DNA of 64,000 nucleotides from JAGOUA01 sp964645655 (GTDB lineage: Bacteria; Patescibacteriota; Patescibacteriia; 2-12-FULL-60-25), in the NCBI GenBank assembly GCA_964645655.1, contig CAZXZS010000001.1, positions 695,212 through 759,211 of the forward strand, read 5' to 3'. The notes under the pieces are model-generated. The model was not told the origin of the DNA. It worked only from the letters and a program-made list of their open reading frames with translations, and ran no database searches. The first letter of the stretch is position 1, and every line of letters starts with the position of its first letter. Below are positions 40,526 through 47,368 of this stretch, piece by piece. The position numbers and the translations under genes are program-made.

Positions 40526-41074
40526 ATGACAACGACCGAACGCCGACTGGTGATTCCGACCGTGATGAGCGCCAACACCTTCCGCGCCCTGAAACGTGTC
40601 GGGTTCCGCTTCATCCCGACCACAAGCGGGGGCCTCGCCTACGAGAACGACCTGGTGCGCCGGCATGCGGGCGGCCCCGTGGACCAGGAGGTGGTGCTGC
40701 CGGACGGGTGGCACGCCGTCACGAGCCGCGCCAGGATCCGGACCGACCTCTACGACGCATACGATCACAAGCGCGGCACCTGCTCCACGCGACTCGCCGC
40801 CACCATCGGCGGCCATCCGTTCGTCCTCTTCACCCGCTATGCGATCGAGGAGGTTCAGCCCGAGGATTTCGGGATGGGCGAGCGGGCATACGCCATCATC
40901 GACCGCCAGCGACCGGGCCGGCCCCTGTACCGCAGCGCGAAGCGCTTCACCACCACGCCGTCCCCCGCCGCCCATGCCGCCCGCGGAGAAGCGGAGGCAT
41001 GGCTCCGGCGCACGTTCCGGGAAGAGCAAGACCCGAGCGCATACTGGGACACCACTACTGGAGACAGCCGATGA
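40526..41074 (+). CDS. Orphan IPTVM-family protein, copy 2
   Basis: The 182-aa paralog of the protein at 39719 shares VIPTVMSANTFRALKRVGFRF, VVLPDGW, LFTRYAIEE, AYAIIDRQRPGRPLYRS and ARGEAEAWLRRTFREEQDPSAYWD. AAAGGAGGT seven bases before the ATG is an ideal ribosome site. An earlier ATG at 40521 reads only two codons. It opens a three-gene run linked by ATGA overlaps. Function unknown. Confidence 0.72.
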   Translation: MTTTERRLVIPTVMSANTFRALKRVGFRFIPTTSGGLAYENDLVRRHAGGPVDQEVVLPDGWHAVTSRARIRTDLYDAYDHKRGTCSTRLAATIGGHPFVLFTRYAIEEVQPEDFGMGERAYAIIDRQRPGRPLYRSAKRFTTTPSPAAHAARGEAEAWLRRTFREEQDPSAYWDTTTGDSR

Positions 41075-41445
41075 GCCACGCACCGCCCCACCTCCCCGAA
41101 TGCCCCATCCACGTCGGCTGCCCGATCGTGGGCGCACAATGCGCGTGCGGCGAGCACTGGTTCGGCGCGACGGAAGAGGTGCGGCAAGCCCTGCGCCTCG
41201 GCCTGCTCGCCAATGACCCGTTCGTGGTGCGCCTGCTGCAGCTCGAGGACGTCGGCGTCGCGTTCGCGGACGCCATCGCCTCCTTCACCCGCAACGGCGA
41301 CGACGCGTCGATGCAACTTGGGGCCCTTGCGGTCCTGAGCCCGGCTTCGACCGCTGCCTTCCTGACGCGGCAGGCCACCGGCGCACCCCTTCCCGGACTG
41401 CGCCTGGCCGACGCCAACCACGTCGACCGCAGGCCGCCTGGATGA
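41071..41445 (+). CDS. Hypothetical protein with N-terminal Cys cluster
   Basis: The 124-aa product begins with a Cys/His group, PECPIHVGCPIVGAQCACGEHW, which could bind zinc or form an Fe-S or disulfide centre. A helical remainder follows (EEVRQALRLGLLANDPFVVRLLQL). No family recognised. It overlaps the stop of the upstream gene by ATGA and the start of the next by ATGA, so all three are probably made together. Confidence 0.65.
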   Translation: MSHAPPHLPECPIHVGCPIVGAQCACGEHWFGATEEVRQALRLGLLANDPFVVRLLQLEDVGVAFADAIASFTRNGDDASMQLGALAVLSPASTAAFLTRQATGAPLPGLRLADANHVDRRPPG

Positions 41446-41570
41446 GCAAGCCCGGTCGCAGGCCGAACCTCACGATCGACGCGGACATCGCCGACCGCGT
41501 GATGCTCTGCGACCGGGGCACGGCCATCCTGCGGATCCCGATGCCGGAACAGGAGCAGGCCGCTTCCTGA
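41442..41570 (+). CDS. 42-aa small protein
   Basis: ATG overlaps the upstream stop (ATGA), and the frame reads MSKPGRRPNLTIDADIADRV and on to ILRIPMPEQEQAAS, then TGA. Start overlap and coding-like composition support it; no family is recognised. A strong terminator follows 30 bases downstream. Confidence 0.55.
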   Translation: MSKPGRRPNLTIDADIADRVMLCDRGTAILRIPMPEQEQAAS

Positions 41571-41599
41571 CCGGACCACCGCAAACGGACCACCTGACC

Positions 41600-41640
41600 G
41601 CGGGCCAACGCGAACCGTACGCGCATGGCCCGCTTTTTTT
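41600..41640 (+). terminator. Terminator of the three-gene IPTVM operon
   Basis: GCGGGCC-loop-GGCCCGC with inner GCG/CGC pairing, followed by seven T. Confidence 0.85.
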
Positions 41641-41644
41641 CTAT

Positions 41645-41670
41645 GAAAAAGCCCGCCGGTTGTTAGCGGG
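41645..41670 (-). terminator. Terminator enclosing the stop of the 249-aa membrane gene
   Basis: Minus strand CCCGC-TAACAACC-GGCGGG then CTTTTTC; the TAA stop lies in the loop. Confidence 0.75.
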
Positions 41671-42412
41671 TGAAGGCGGCGTGCAGAGGTGCGGCGACGC
41701 CCTGATCATAAGCGCGCTCGAAACGGACGGCGCGGTCGCGCCCGTCGTTCCCTGCCCCATCCTGAATCCACGAGAGATCATGTTCGTCGTTCGACTCATG
41801 GTCCATCCGGCTCATACCGGGAAGGAATCTCACGCGTTCCGCGACCTCGTTGACGAGGGAGATGCGGATACCCGTCGAACGGGCGGAGTCGCGGAAACCG
41901 ACGGGACGGTCGTCACAGAGGGCCTCCGTCCGCTCCCTTTCCAGAAAGGCATTGAGGCGTTCGATGGCTTCGGTCCGAACCCGATCCGAATCGACGGCTT
42001 CGGCGAGGGCGGCCGCACGCCCGGCAGGGGTACGGAGCGACGCATCGATGGTGTCGAACGAAAAGCGCTTGGAGCGTATCGTGATAGAGGATTCGAACAG
42101 GAGCAGCGCCACGACGAAGAGCGCCGCGACAGGAAGCACCGCATTCACGATCAGGTCGCACATCAGGTCGCGCAGCAAGGGCAGATGCCCCCAAGGCCAA
42201 GGACAACGGAACGTGATCACGCTCACCAAGGCCATGAGACAGCTCATTACCATCGCGAATTTGATCGCAGCGGCATAAAGGCCGTCACCCTGGTCTTGAC
42301 GAGCGTACCACGGCGGAAAACGCGCCTTGAGGGCCGCCACCCGCTGCGCACGCACGTGCGCGAGCAGGGCCTTGGCGGAACGGAACTCGGGTGGAAGATC
42401 GCTTGTTTTCAT
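41663..42412 (-). CDS. Orphan membrane protein, ALLAHVRA family
   Basis: The 249-aa protein starts with LPPEFRSAKALLAHVRAQRVAALKARFPPW, has a two-helix membrane hairpin (~48-68 and ~85-108) and a helical C-half with SDRVRTEAIERLNAFLERER, ending HAAFTR. The protein at 42489 is a close paralog and that at 35478 a distant one. GGAGG nine bases before ATG 42412 sets the start. Single-gene unit with extended promoter and stop-enclosing terminator. Function unknown; C-half probably cytoplasmic. Confidence 0.75.
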   Translation of the reverse strand: MKTSDLPPEFRSAKALLAHVRAQRVAALKARFPPWYARQDQGDGLYAAAIKFAMVMSCLMALVSVITFRCPWPWGHLPLLRDLMCDLIVNAVLPVAALFVVALLLFESSITIRSKRFSFDTIDASLRTPAGRAAALAEAVDSDRVRTEAIERLNAFLERERTEALCDDRPVGFRDSARSTGIRISLVNEVAERVRFLPGMSRMDHESNDEHDLSWIQDGAGNDGRDRAVRFERAYDQGVAAPLHAAFTR

Positions 42413-42443
42413 GTTGTTTGGCCTCCGGCAGAAACGACGTTCG

Positions 42444-42472
42444 ATCGTAGCAAAAAGCCGCCGTTCTGTCAA
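42444..42472 (-). promoter_or_regulatory. Promoter for the 249-aa membrane gene
   Basis: Minus strand TTGACA (42472-42467), 17-base spacer ending TGC, TACGAT (42449-42444). Confidence 0.82.
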
Positions 42473-42474
42473 GA

Positions 42475-42496
42475 AAATCACCCGCCGGTCAGCGGG
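42475..42496 (-). terminator. Terminator enclosing the stop of the 206-aa membrane gene
   Basis: Minus strand CACCCGC-TGACC-GGCGGGTG then ATTTTC; the TGA stop lies in the loop. Confidence 0.8.
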
Positions 42497-43109
42497 TGAA
42501 GGCGGCGCGGAGCCGCGGGGCGATATCCTGGTCGAAGGTTTTCATGAAATGCTCCGTGCGGTCGCGCTCGTGTGGGCCGAGCGTTCCCGGCATGAGATCG
42601 AGGTAGATCAGCGTCATGAAATCGAGGTAGATCAGCGTGCTTTTGAGGCTCATCCTCGGGGCGGGATCCGGCGAGCGCTCAAGGCGCCGCACCGTTTCTG
42701 CCGCCTCTTCGAGGCAGGCGACGCGGACGCCTGTCGGCAGGGCTGGGTCACGGAACCCGAGAGGGCCATCTGGAAGGGATGCAACCCGTTCATCTTCGAG
42801 GAACGTGCGCAGGCACGCGAGAGCCTCGATCCGCACGCGTCGCGGATTCATCGCCTCGGTCATCGCCAGCACGAAGGCAGTGGGGAACGGACGCAGCCCA
42901 GGCGCCCGCAGAAGAGTGTAGGCGAGGGACGTCACGAGCAACGACCAGCCCGGGACCACCGCCAGGGCGAGCAGCCACACCCAACGATCACGGGACCGAG
43001 TGCGGTGGGACGAAAAACGCGCATCGAGGGCCGCCACCCGCTGCGCACGCACGTGCGCGAGCAGGGCCTTGGCGGAACGGAAATGGGCGGGAAGCGCTTG
43101 CGGATCCAT
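42489..43109 (-). CDS. Orphan membrane protein, ALLAHVRA family, second copy
   Basis: The 206-aa paralog begins LPAHFRSAKALLAHVRAQRVAALDARF, has hydrophobic helices (WLLALAVVPGWSLLVTSLAYTLL), a shared middle MNPRRVRIEALACLRTFLEDER and the shared end RAAFTR. A 57-base run at the 5' end is identical to the gene at 41663. Residues ~158-173 are an exact-length tandem repeat of eight residues (TLIYLDFM, TLIYLDLM). GGAGGT nine bases before the ATG. TTGACG promoter, stop-enclosing terminator. Confidence 0.75.
   Translation of the reverse strand: MDPQALPAHFRSAKALLAHVRAQRVAALDARFSSHRTRSRDRWVWLLALAVVPGWSLLVTSLAYTLLRAPGLRPFPTAFVLAMTEAMNPRRVRIEALACLRTFLEDERVASLPDGPLGFRDPALPTGVRVACLEEAAETVRRLERSPDPAPRMSLKSTLIYLDFMTLIYLDLMPGTLGPHERDRTEHFMKTFDQDIAPRLRAAFTR
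42591..42638. repeat. 24-bp in-frame tandem duplication
   Basis: Two units 42591-42614 and 42615-42638 begin CATGAGATCG and CATGAAATCG and differ at one base. They add eight codons to the membrane gene at 42489. Confidence 0.95.
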
Positions 43110-43136
43110 CTTGAACCTCCAGGGGAACCGCTGCGG

Positions 43137-43165
43137 ATGTCACCAGAAAAAGCCTTTTTCGTCAA
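43137..43165 (-). promoter_or_regulatory. Promoter for the 206-aa membrane gene
   Basis: Minus strand TTGACG (43165-43160), 17-base spacer, TGACAT (43142-43137), weak -10. Confidence 0.6.
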
Positions 43166-43225
43166 GGGGTAGAGCAAAAAAACACCTACCGCAGGGCAAG
43201 ATATAAAGCACGGAAATCTTTTTAA

Positions 43226-43251
43226 ATCAAAACCCCACCGTTACGGTGAGG
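43226..43251 (-). terminator. Terminator enclosing the stop of the 37-aa ORF
   Basis: Minus strand CCTCACCG-TAA-CGGTGGGG followed by TTTTGATTT; the stop codon is the loop. Confidence 0.75.
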
Positions 43252-43354
43252 CGGACAGGGCGCGCTCCACGGCCAGCGCATCTGCGACGAAGCCGGCCGG
43301 GAGCTCCGCGGTCAGCTCGATGTCGGACACCTTGCGGCCGCGGATCTTGCGCAT
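43241..43354 (-). CDS. 37-aa small protein after the membrane glycosyltransferase
   Basis: The ATG lies seven bases after the upstream stop and is preceded by GTGGGGG. The product begins MRKIRGRKVSDIELTAELPA. The stop sits exactly in the terminator loop, as for other genes here, which supports a real 3' end. It could also be the tail of a lost gene. Confidence 0.45.
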   Translation of the reverse strand: MRKIRGRKVSDIELTAELPAGFVADALAVERALSASP

Positions 43355-43361
43355 GCCCCCA

Positions 43362-44966
43362 CTAATACCCTGCCCGCAACCGCACCTCATAAATCAGCTC
43401 GCGCTCGAAGCGGTGCCGCTCGACGAGCTCGAGCCCGGCCGCATGCCAGGCATCACGCTCGCCTTGGCTGGGTGGGCGGCGGTAGATCCAGACGGGACCG
43501 GCGTCCGCCTTCAAGAAACGACGGACCTCCTCGATGGAAGGCAGGGGCGAGGCCGCCGCACGCGCCGGGAAGACGATCTTATCCGAACGGTCGGAAAGCC
43601 AGACCAGTGAAGGGACGCTTTCTCGTTCGACCACCTCGCGGACTTGGGCATACGCTTCGCGCTCATGGCGATTCTGGAGGATGCCGTCGACCGGATCCGT
43701 ATACGCCCAGGCAACCCCACCGGCGAGATGCCCGATCGTGAGGACACCGAACGCGATTTGACGGACGCGTCCCGCCGTTTGCGTGTGGAGCACCCAAAAC
43801 AGCCACGCTGTCCAACCGACGAAGGCGGGCGTCAGGTAGCGGAACAGCGAACTCCCCAAATGGAACGCCTCGCCACCGATGTGGTCAGCGTAGCGGCCTT
43901 GGCCATAATAGACGCCGAGCCAAAGCGTCAGGAGACAGAGACCGACGAAGACGCGGCGCTCCGCCCGGGACGCGTTCGGGCGACGCTTCCAGAGCCAGGC
44001 GAGCGCGCCCCCTGCCCACGCGACCATCCATGGCCACCAGCCGAGCGCCCACATGCCTTGAAGGTTTTCCCAGGCCTGGCGCCAGGAGAAGCCATACGGA
44101 AAGAACGCGCGCCAACGGGCGACTGGAACGACCGACGGAACGGCGGAAGCGCTCGGCAAGGCGGGCAGGTCACGCAAAAAGTAGCCGATCGCGAACGGCG
44201 AACCGTATACCCACGCATGCAAGCCGGCGACCGCAGCCGCCACGAGGACAAATCCGATCACCCAAGCGAGCAAGGCCCGGCGGAAGGAGAGCGCGAACCG
44301 TTCACGCGCCCAAACGAATGTGCCGAACAGCCCGGGAACGATCCAGACGCCTTCGATCGGACGGATGCCGACGGCGACGGCCGCCATGCCTCCCGCGACG
44401 ATCGCGCCCATCCATCCGCGGATACGGAGGCTCGCCCAAAGGGCCCACGCGACCAGCGCGAGCTGCGGGACCAGCCCAAACAGGCTACGGTTCCCGTACA
44501 GGACCAGCGTCGGGAGCGCCGCAATGGACAGCGAGGCGACTAACGCCTCAAACCAGGAGAACGTAAACGCCCGCCGCAAGATGAGTATCGACGCGACGGC
44601 GACGGAGGCCGCCAGAAAAACCGGAACCCAAATGACCGCCCCTTGGCTCAGGAACCCAACACCCCCCAGCACGAACGACCACAACGGGAAGCTGACCGGC
44701 AGCAAGTCCCCCTGCTGGGCGACGAAGCTACGGGGGTGCAGCCAAGGGAACTCCGTGGCACGCGACTCCGCGAGCGTCAACTGGCCGGTCTTCGCGAAGG
44801 ATTGCGCGGTCGCGTAGGTCGCCGTCTCGTCGGGAGACATGAACGGCAAGGCTCCCTGCCGGGCCAAGGCGCCATAAAGGGCCACGACCACCGCAAAAAC
44901 GCTCCCGAGCAGAAGCAGGGATCGCGCACGCGGTGCGGATACGGCCGGAAGAGAGGGTAAACGCAT
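43362..44966 (-). CDS. Membrane glycosyltransferase, GT-C (PMT/ArnT-like)
   Basis: The 534-aa polytopic protein has about ten hydrophobic segments. The first outer loop contains MSPDETATYATAQSFAKTG, the acidic pair typical of GT-C enzymes that use polyprenyl-phosphate sugars. A short soluble domain closes the protein (SERDAWHAAGLELVERHRFERELIYEVRL). It probably adds sugars to surface molecules. The ATG at 44966 starts the first membrane approach; a longer frame adds unrelated residues. It is divergent from the gene at 45091. Confidence 0.78.
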   Translation of the reverse strand: MRLPSLPAVSAPRARSLLLLGSVFAVVVALYGALARQGALPFMSPDETATYATAQSFAKTGQLTLAESRATEFPWLHPRSFVAQQGDLLPVSFPLWSFVLGGVGFLSQGAVIWVPVFLAASVAVASILILRRAFTFSWFEALVASLSIAALPTLVLYGNRSLFGLVPQLALVAWALWASLRIRGWMGAIVAGGMAAVAVGIRPIEGVWIVPGLFGTFVWARERFALSFRRALLAWVIGFVLVAAAVAGLHAWVYGSPFAIGYFLRDLPALPSASAVPSVVPVARWRAFFPYGFSWRQAWENLQGMWALGWWPWMVAWAGGALAWLWKRRPNASRAERRVFVGLCLLTLWLGVYYGQGRYADHIGGEAFHLGSSLFRYLTPAFVGWTAWLFWVLHTQTAGRVRQIAFGVLTIGHLAGGVAWAYTDPVDGILQNRHEREAYAQVREVVERESVPSLVWLSDRSDKIVFPARAAASPLPSIEEVRRFLKADAGPVWIYRRPPSQGERDAWHAAGLELVERHRFERELIYEVRLRAGY

Positions 44967-45090
44967 GATCAGAGGCGAAGACGAGGGGAAAAATGGCGTA
45001 TTTTCGGGGCGACCCGAGACTCGTTTCCGCCCATTCGACGCATAGCATCGCAAGTTTCCTTCCGCTTGTCACCATGGTAGCCTGATCGGC

Positions 45091-46578
45091 ATGAAACGCG
45101 CGCTTGCCGCGATGCTGATCGCCAGCCTGGTGGGCTCCTCGAGCCCGTCCTTCGCATATGCGCAAGAGGCACCCCCCTCGGCTCCAACGGCTCCAGGCTT
45201 CAACCCGAATCTCGTCCTAGACGACAGCGACCTGTTCGACCTCGGCGATTGGGACGCGGAAGACATCCAACGCTTCCTCGTCGCCAAGCGGAGCGCGCTT
45301 GCCACCAGGACGCTTCCGGACATCGACGGCATCGAGAGGCGGGCCGCCGACATCGTCTGGCGCGTGGCCGGCTCCTACCGGCTGAACCCGAAATACCTGC
45401 TCGCCCTGATGCAGAAAGAGCAGAGCCTCATCGAAGATGCCTCCCCCACGCAACGGCAACTCGATTGGGCCATGGGGTTCGGCGTCTGCGACAGCTGCGC
45501 GATGGACGATCCCGCGATCCAGGCCTACAAGGGGTTCGCCAACCAGGTGGAATATGCAGCAAAACAGCATCGGGAGCGCTATCTCTTCCAGCTCCTCAGC
45601 CGCGGCACGACCGTGGGCGGCCATGCGCCCGGCCGCGTGAGCGTCATCGACCGCGTCCCCGTGACGCCGGTGAACCAGGCGACGGCCATGCTCTATACCT
45701 ATACGCCCCACATCCATGGGAACCTGCTGCTGTGGCAGATCTGGCGGCGCTGGTTTTCGCGCGCGTTGCCGGATGGGACGTTGGTCGCCAGCAAGGAGAA
45801 CCCTGAACGGCGCTACCTGATCCGGCGCGGCGAGCGGCGCCCGCTTTCCCAGGCGGTCTTCCTGAGCCTCACGAACGGGACCGACAAGACCGTAGCCCTC
45901 AGCGAATCCGACCTGGCCGCCTATCCCGAAGGCGAACCGTTACGCTTCCCTAACTTCAGCCTGGTCGAGCTGCCGACCGGTGCCCGTTACCTCCTCAGCG
46001 GCGAGCAGAAGCGGCTGATCGTTTCGACGAAGGCGTTCCGGACGCTCGGCTTTCAGGAAGACGAGGTAATGCCCGCGACGGCCGAAGACCTGGCCGGCTA
46101 CGCGGACGGTCCGGACCTCAGCGAGAAGAGCCGCCATCCGACCGGGCTGCTGGCGAAAGACAAGAAGGGCGCGTACTGGTATGTGGAGGAAGGCGTCCGC
46201 CATCCGATCCCCCATCCCGCGCTCCTGAAGCTCTATTTCCGAGGCCGTCCCGCGAAGGCCTTGAGCGCGACCGAGGCCCAGGGCTACGCCATCGGCGAGC
46301 CGTACCGCCTGCGCGACGGGGAGCTTGTCCGCAGCGCGACGAACCCGGCGGTCTATGCCATCGACCAGGGACAGCGGCGAGCCATCCCGAGCGAGGAAGT
46401 CTTTCTTTCCTTGGGGTATGCCTGGAAGAACGTCCTGACCCTTCCCGAAGCCCTGCTCGCGGATTACCCTGAGGGCGAACCCCTCGAACCGGCCTGGCAC
46501 CCCACGTCGCTCGCGAGCGACGTCGCCGGCCAAGTCCCGGACGTGATTTCCACCCAAACGTCTTCCCCCTCCCTATGA
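45091..46578 (+). CDS. Secreted lysozyme-like protein with repeat domain
   Basis: The 495-aa protein has a signal peptide (~1-25, SFAYAQ), a lysozyme-like region (~60-170) with YRLNPKYLLALMQKEQSLIEDASPTQRQLDWAMGFGVCDS, and then several ~45-residue repeats with YLIRRGERRPLSQAVFLSL, RYLLSGEQKRLIV and YAIDQGQRRAIPSEEVFLSLGY. The QKEQSLI motif is known from Actinobacterial and Patescibacterial secreted proteins with presumed muralytic function. The start is seven bases after TAGCCT, consistent with a leaderless message. It overlaps the next gene by ATGA. Confidence 0.8.
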   Translation: MKRALAAMLIASLVGSSSPSFAYAQEAPPSAPTAPGFNPNLVLDDSDLFDLGDWDAEDIQRFLVAKRSALATRTLPDIDGIERRAADIVWRVAGSYRLNPKYLLALMQKEQSLIEDASPTQRQLDWAMGFGVCDSCAMDDPAIQAYKGFANQVEYAAKQHRERYLFQLLSRGTTVGGHAPGRVSVIDRVPVTPVNQATAMLYTYTPHIHGNLLLWQIWRRWFSRALPDGTLVASKENPERRYLIRRGERRPLSQAVFLSLTNGTDKTVALSESDLAAYPEGEPLRFPNFSLVELPTGARYLLSGEQKRLIVSTKAFRTLGFQEDEVMPATAEDLAGYADGPDLSEKSRHPTGLLAKDKKGAYWYVEEGVRHPIPHPALLKLYFRGRPAKALSATEAQGYAIGEPYRLRDGELVRSATNPAVYAIDQGQRRAIPSEEVFLSLGYAWKNVLTLPEALLADYPEGEPLEPAWHPTSLASDVAGQVPDVISTQTSSPSL

Positions 46579-47360
46579 TCGTCTTCTCCGCCATCGTGCC
46601 GCACGCCCCGTTTTTGGTCCCCAGCGTCGGCAAGGATGCCTACGACCAGGTCAAGCGCACGGTCGAGGCCCTCAAGCAGGTCGAAGAACGCCTCGCGCTC
46701 GCGAAACCAGACACCATCGTCGTGGTCTCGCCGCACGCGCCCCGCTATCCCGATGCCTTCAGCGCCAACATGTCGCCCCAGTTCACGGCGCACATGCAGG
46801 ATTTCGGCGACCACGAGACGACCGTGCCGGCACGCGTCAATTACCTGCTGCTCGACCGGGTCCACCGCGCCATGCGCGAGGCGCAGATCCCCTTCACCCT
46901 CCGCAGCGGCGAAGCGCTGGACTACGGCTTCACAGTTCCTCTCCTCTACCTGACCAAGCACCTGCCCGCCTGGACCCTGCTGCCGCTTGCGCCGAGCGAC
47001 CTCCCCCTCGAAGCGCACGCGCAGTTCGGGGAAGCCCTTTACCGCACGCTCCAGGGCGAAGACGCGCGCATCGCGATCCTTGCCTCCGCCGACCTCTGCC
47101 ATCACGGCAAGCCAGGTGAAAAGAACCAGATCTCCCCAGAGACCCAAGCCTACGACGACCACCTGCGGGCTGCCGTGGCCGCAAAAGACCTTTCGCCTCT
47201 CGTCCAGGACCCGCTCGCCGCCGAGCGGCGCCCCTGCGGCGAACGCCCCGTCGCGATCCTGCTCGGTGCCCTCAAGGAACTGAACACCCGCACCGAAGAG
47301 CTCTGCTATGAGGCCCCCTTCGGCGTCGGCTACCTCACGACGCTGTTCCACATCGCCTGA
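46575..47360 (+). CDS. Class III extradiol dioxygenase (LigB)-fold protein
   Basis: The 261-aa protein shows IVPHAPFLVPSVGKDA, TIVVVSPHAPRYPDAFSAN, LDYGFTVPLLYL, ILASADLCHH and GYLTTLF, typical of the LigB/AMMECR1-linked family. Several conserved His residues could bind iron. In bacteria these stand-alone proteins have unknown substrates and relate to MEMO proteins. It is coupled by ATGA to the secreted lysozyme-like gene. Confidence 0.87.
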   Translation: MIVFSAIVPHAPFLVPSVGKDAYDQVKRTVEALKQVEERLALAKPDTIVVVSPHAPRYPDAFSANMSPQFTAHMQDFGDHETTVPARVNYLLLDRVHRAMREAQIPFTLRSGEALDYGFTVPLLYLTKHLPAWTLLPLAPSDLPLEAHAQFGEALYRTLQGEDARIAILASADLCHHGKPGEKNQISPETQAYDDHLRAAVAAKDLSPLVQDPLAAERRPCGERPVAILLGALKELNTRTEELCYEAPFGVGYLTTLFHIA

Positions 47361-47368
47361 CCCCACCC

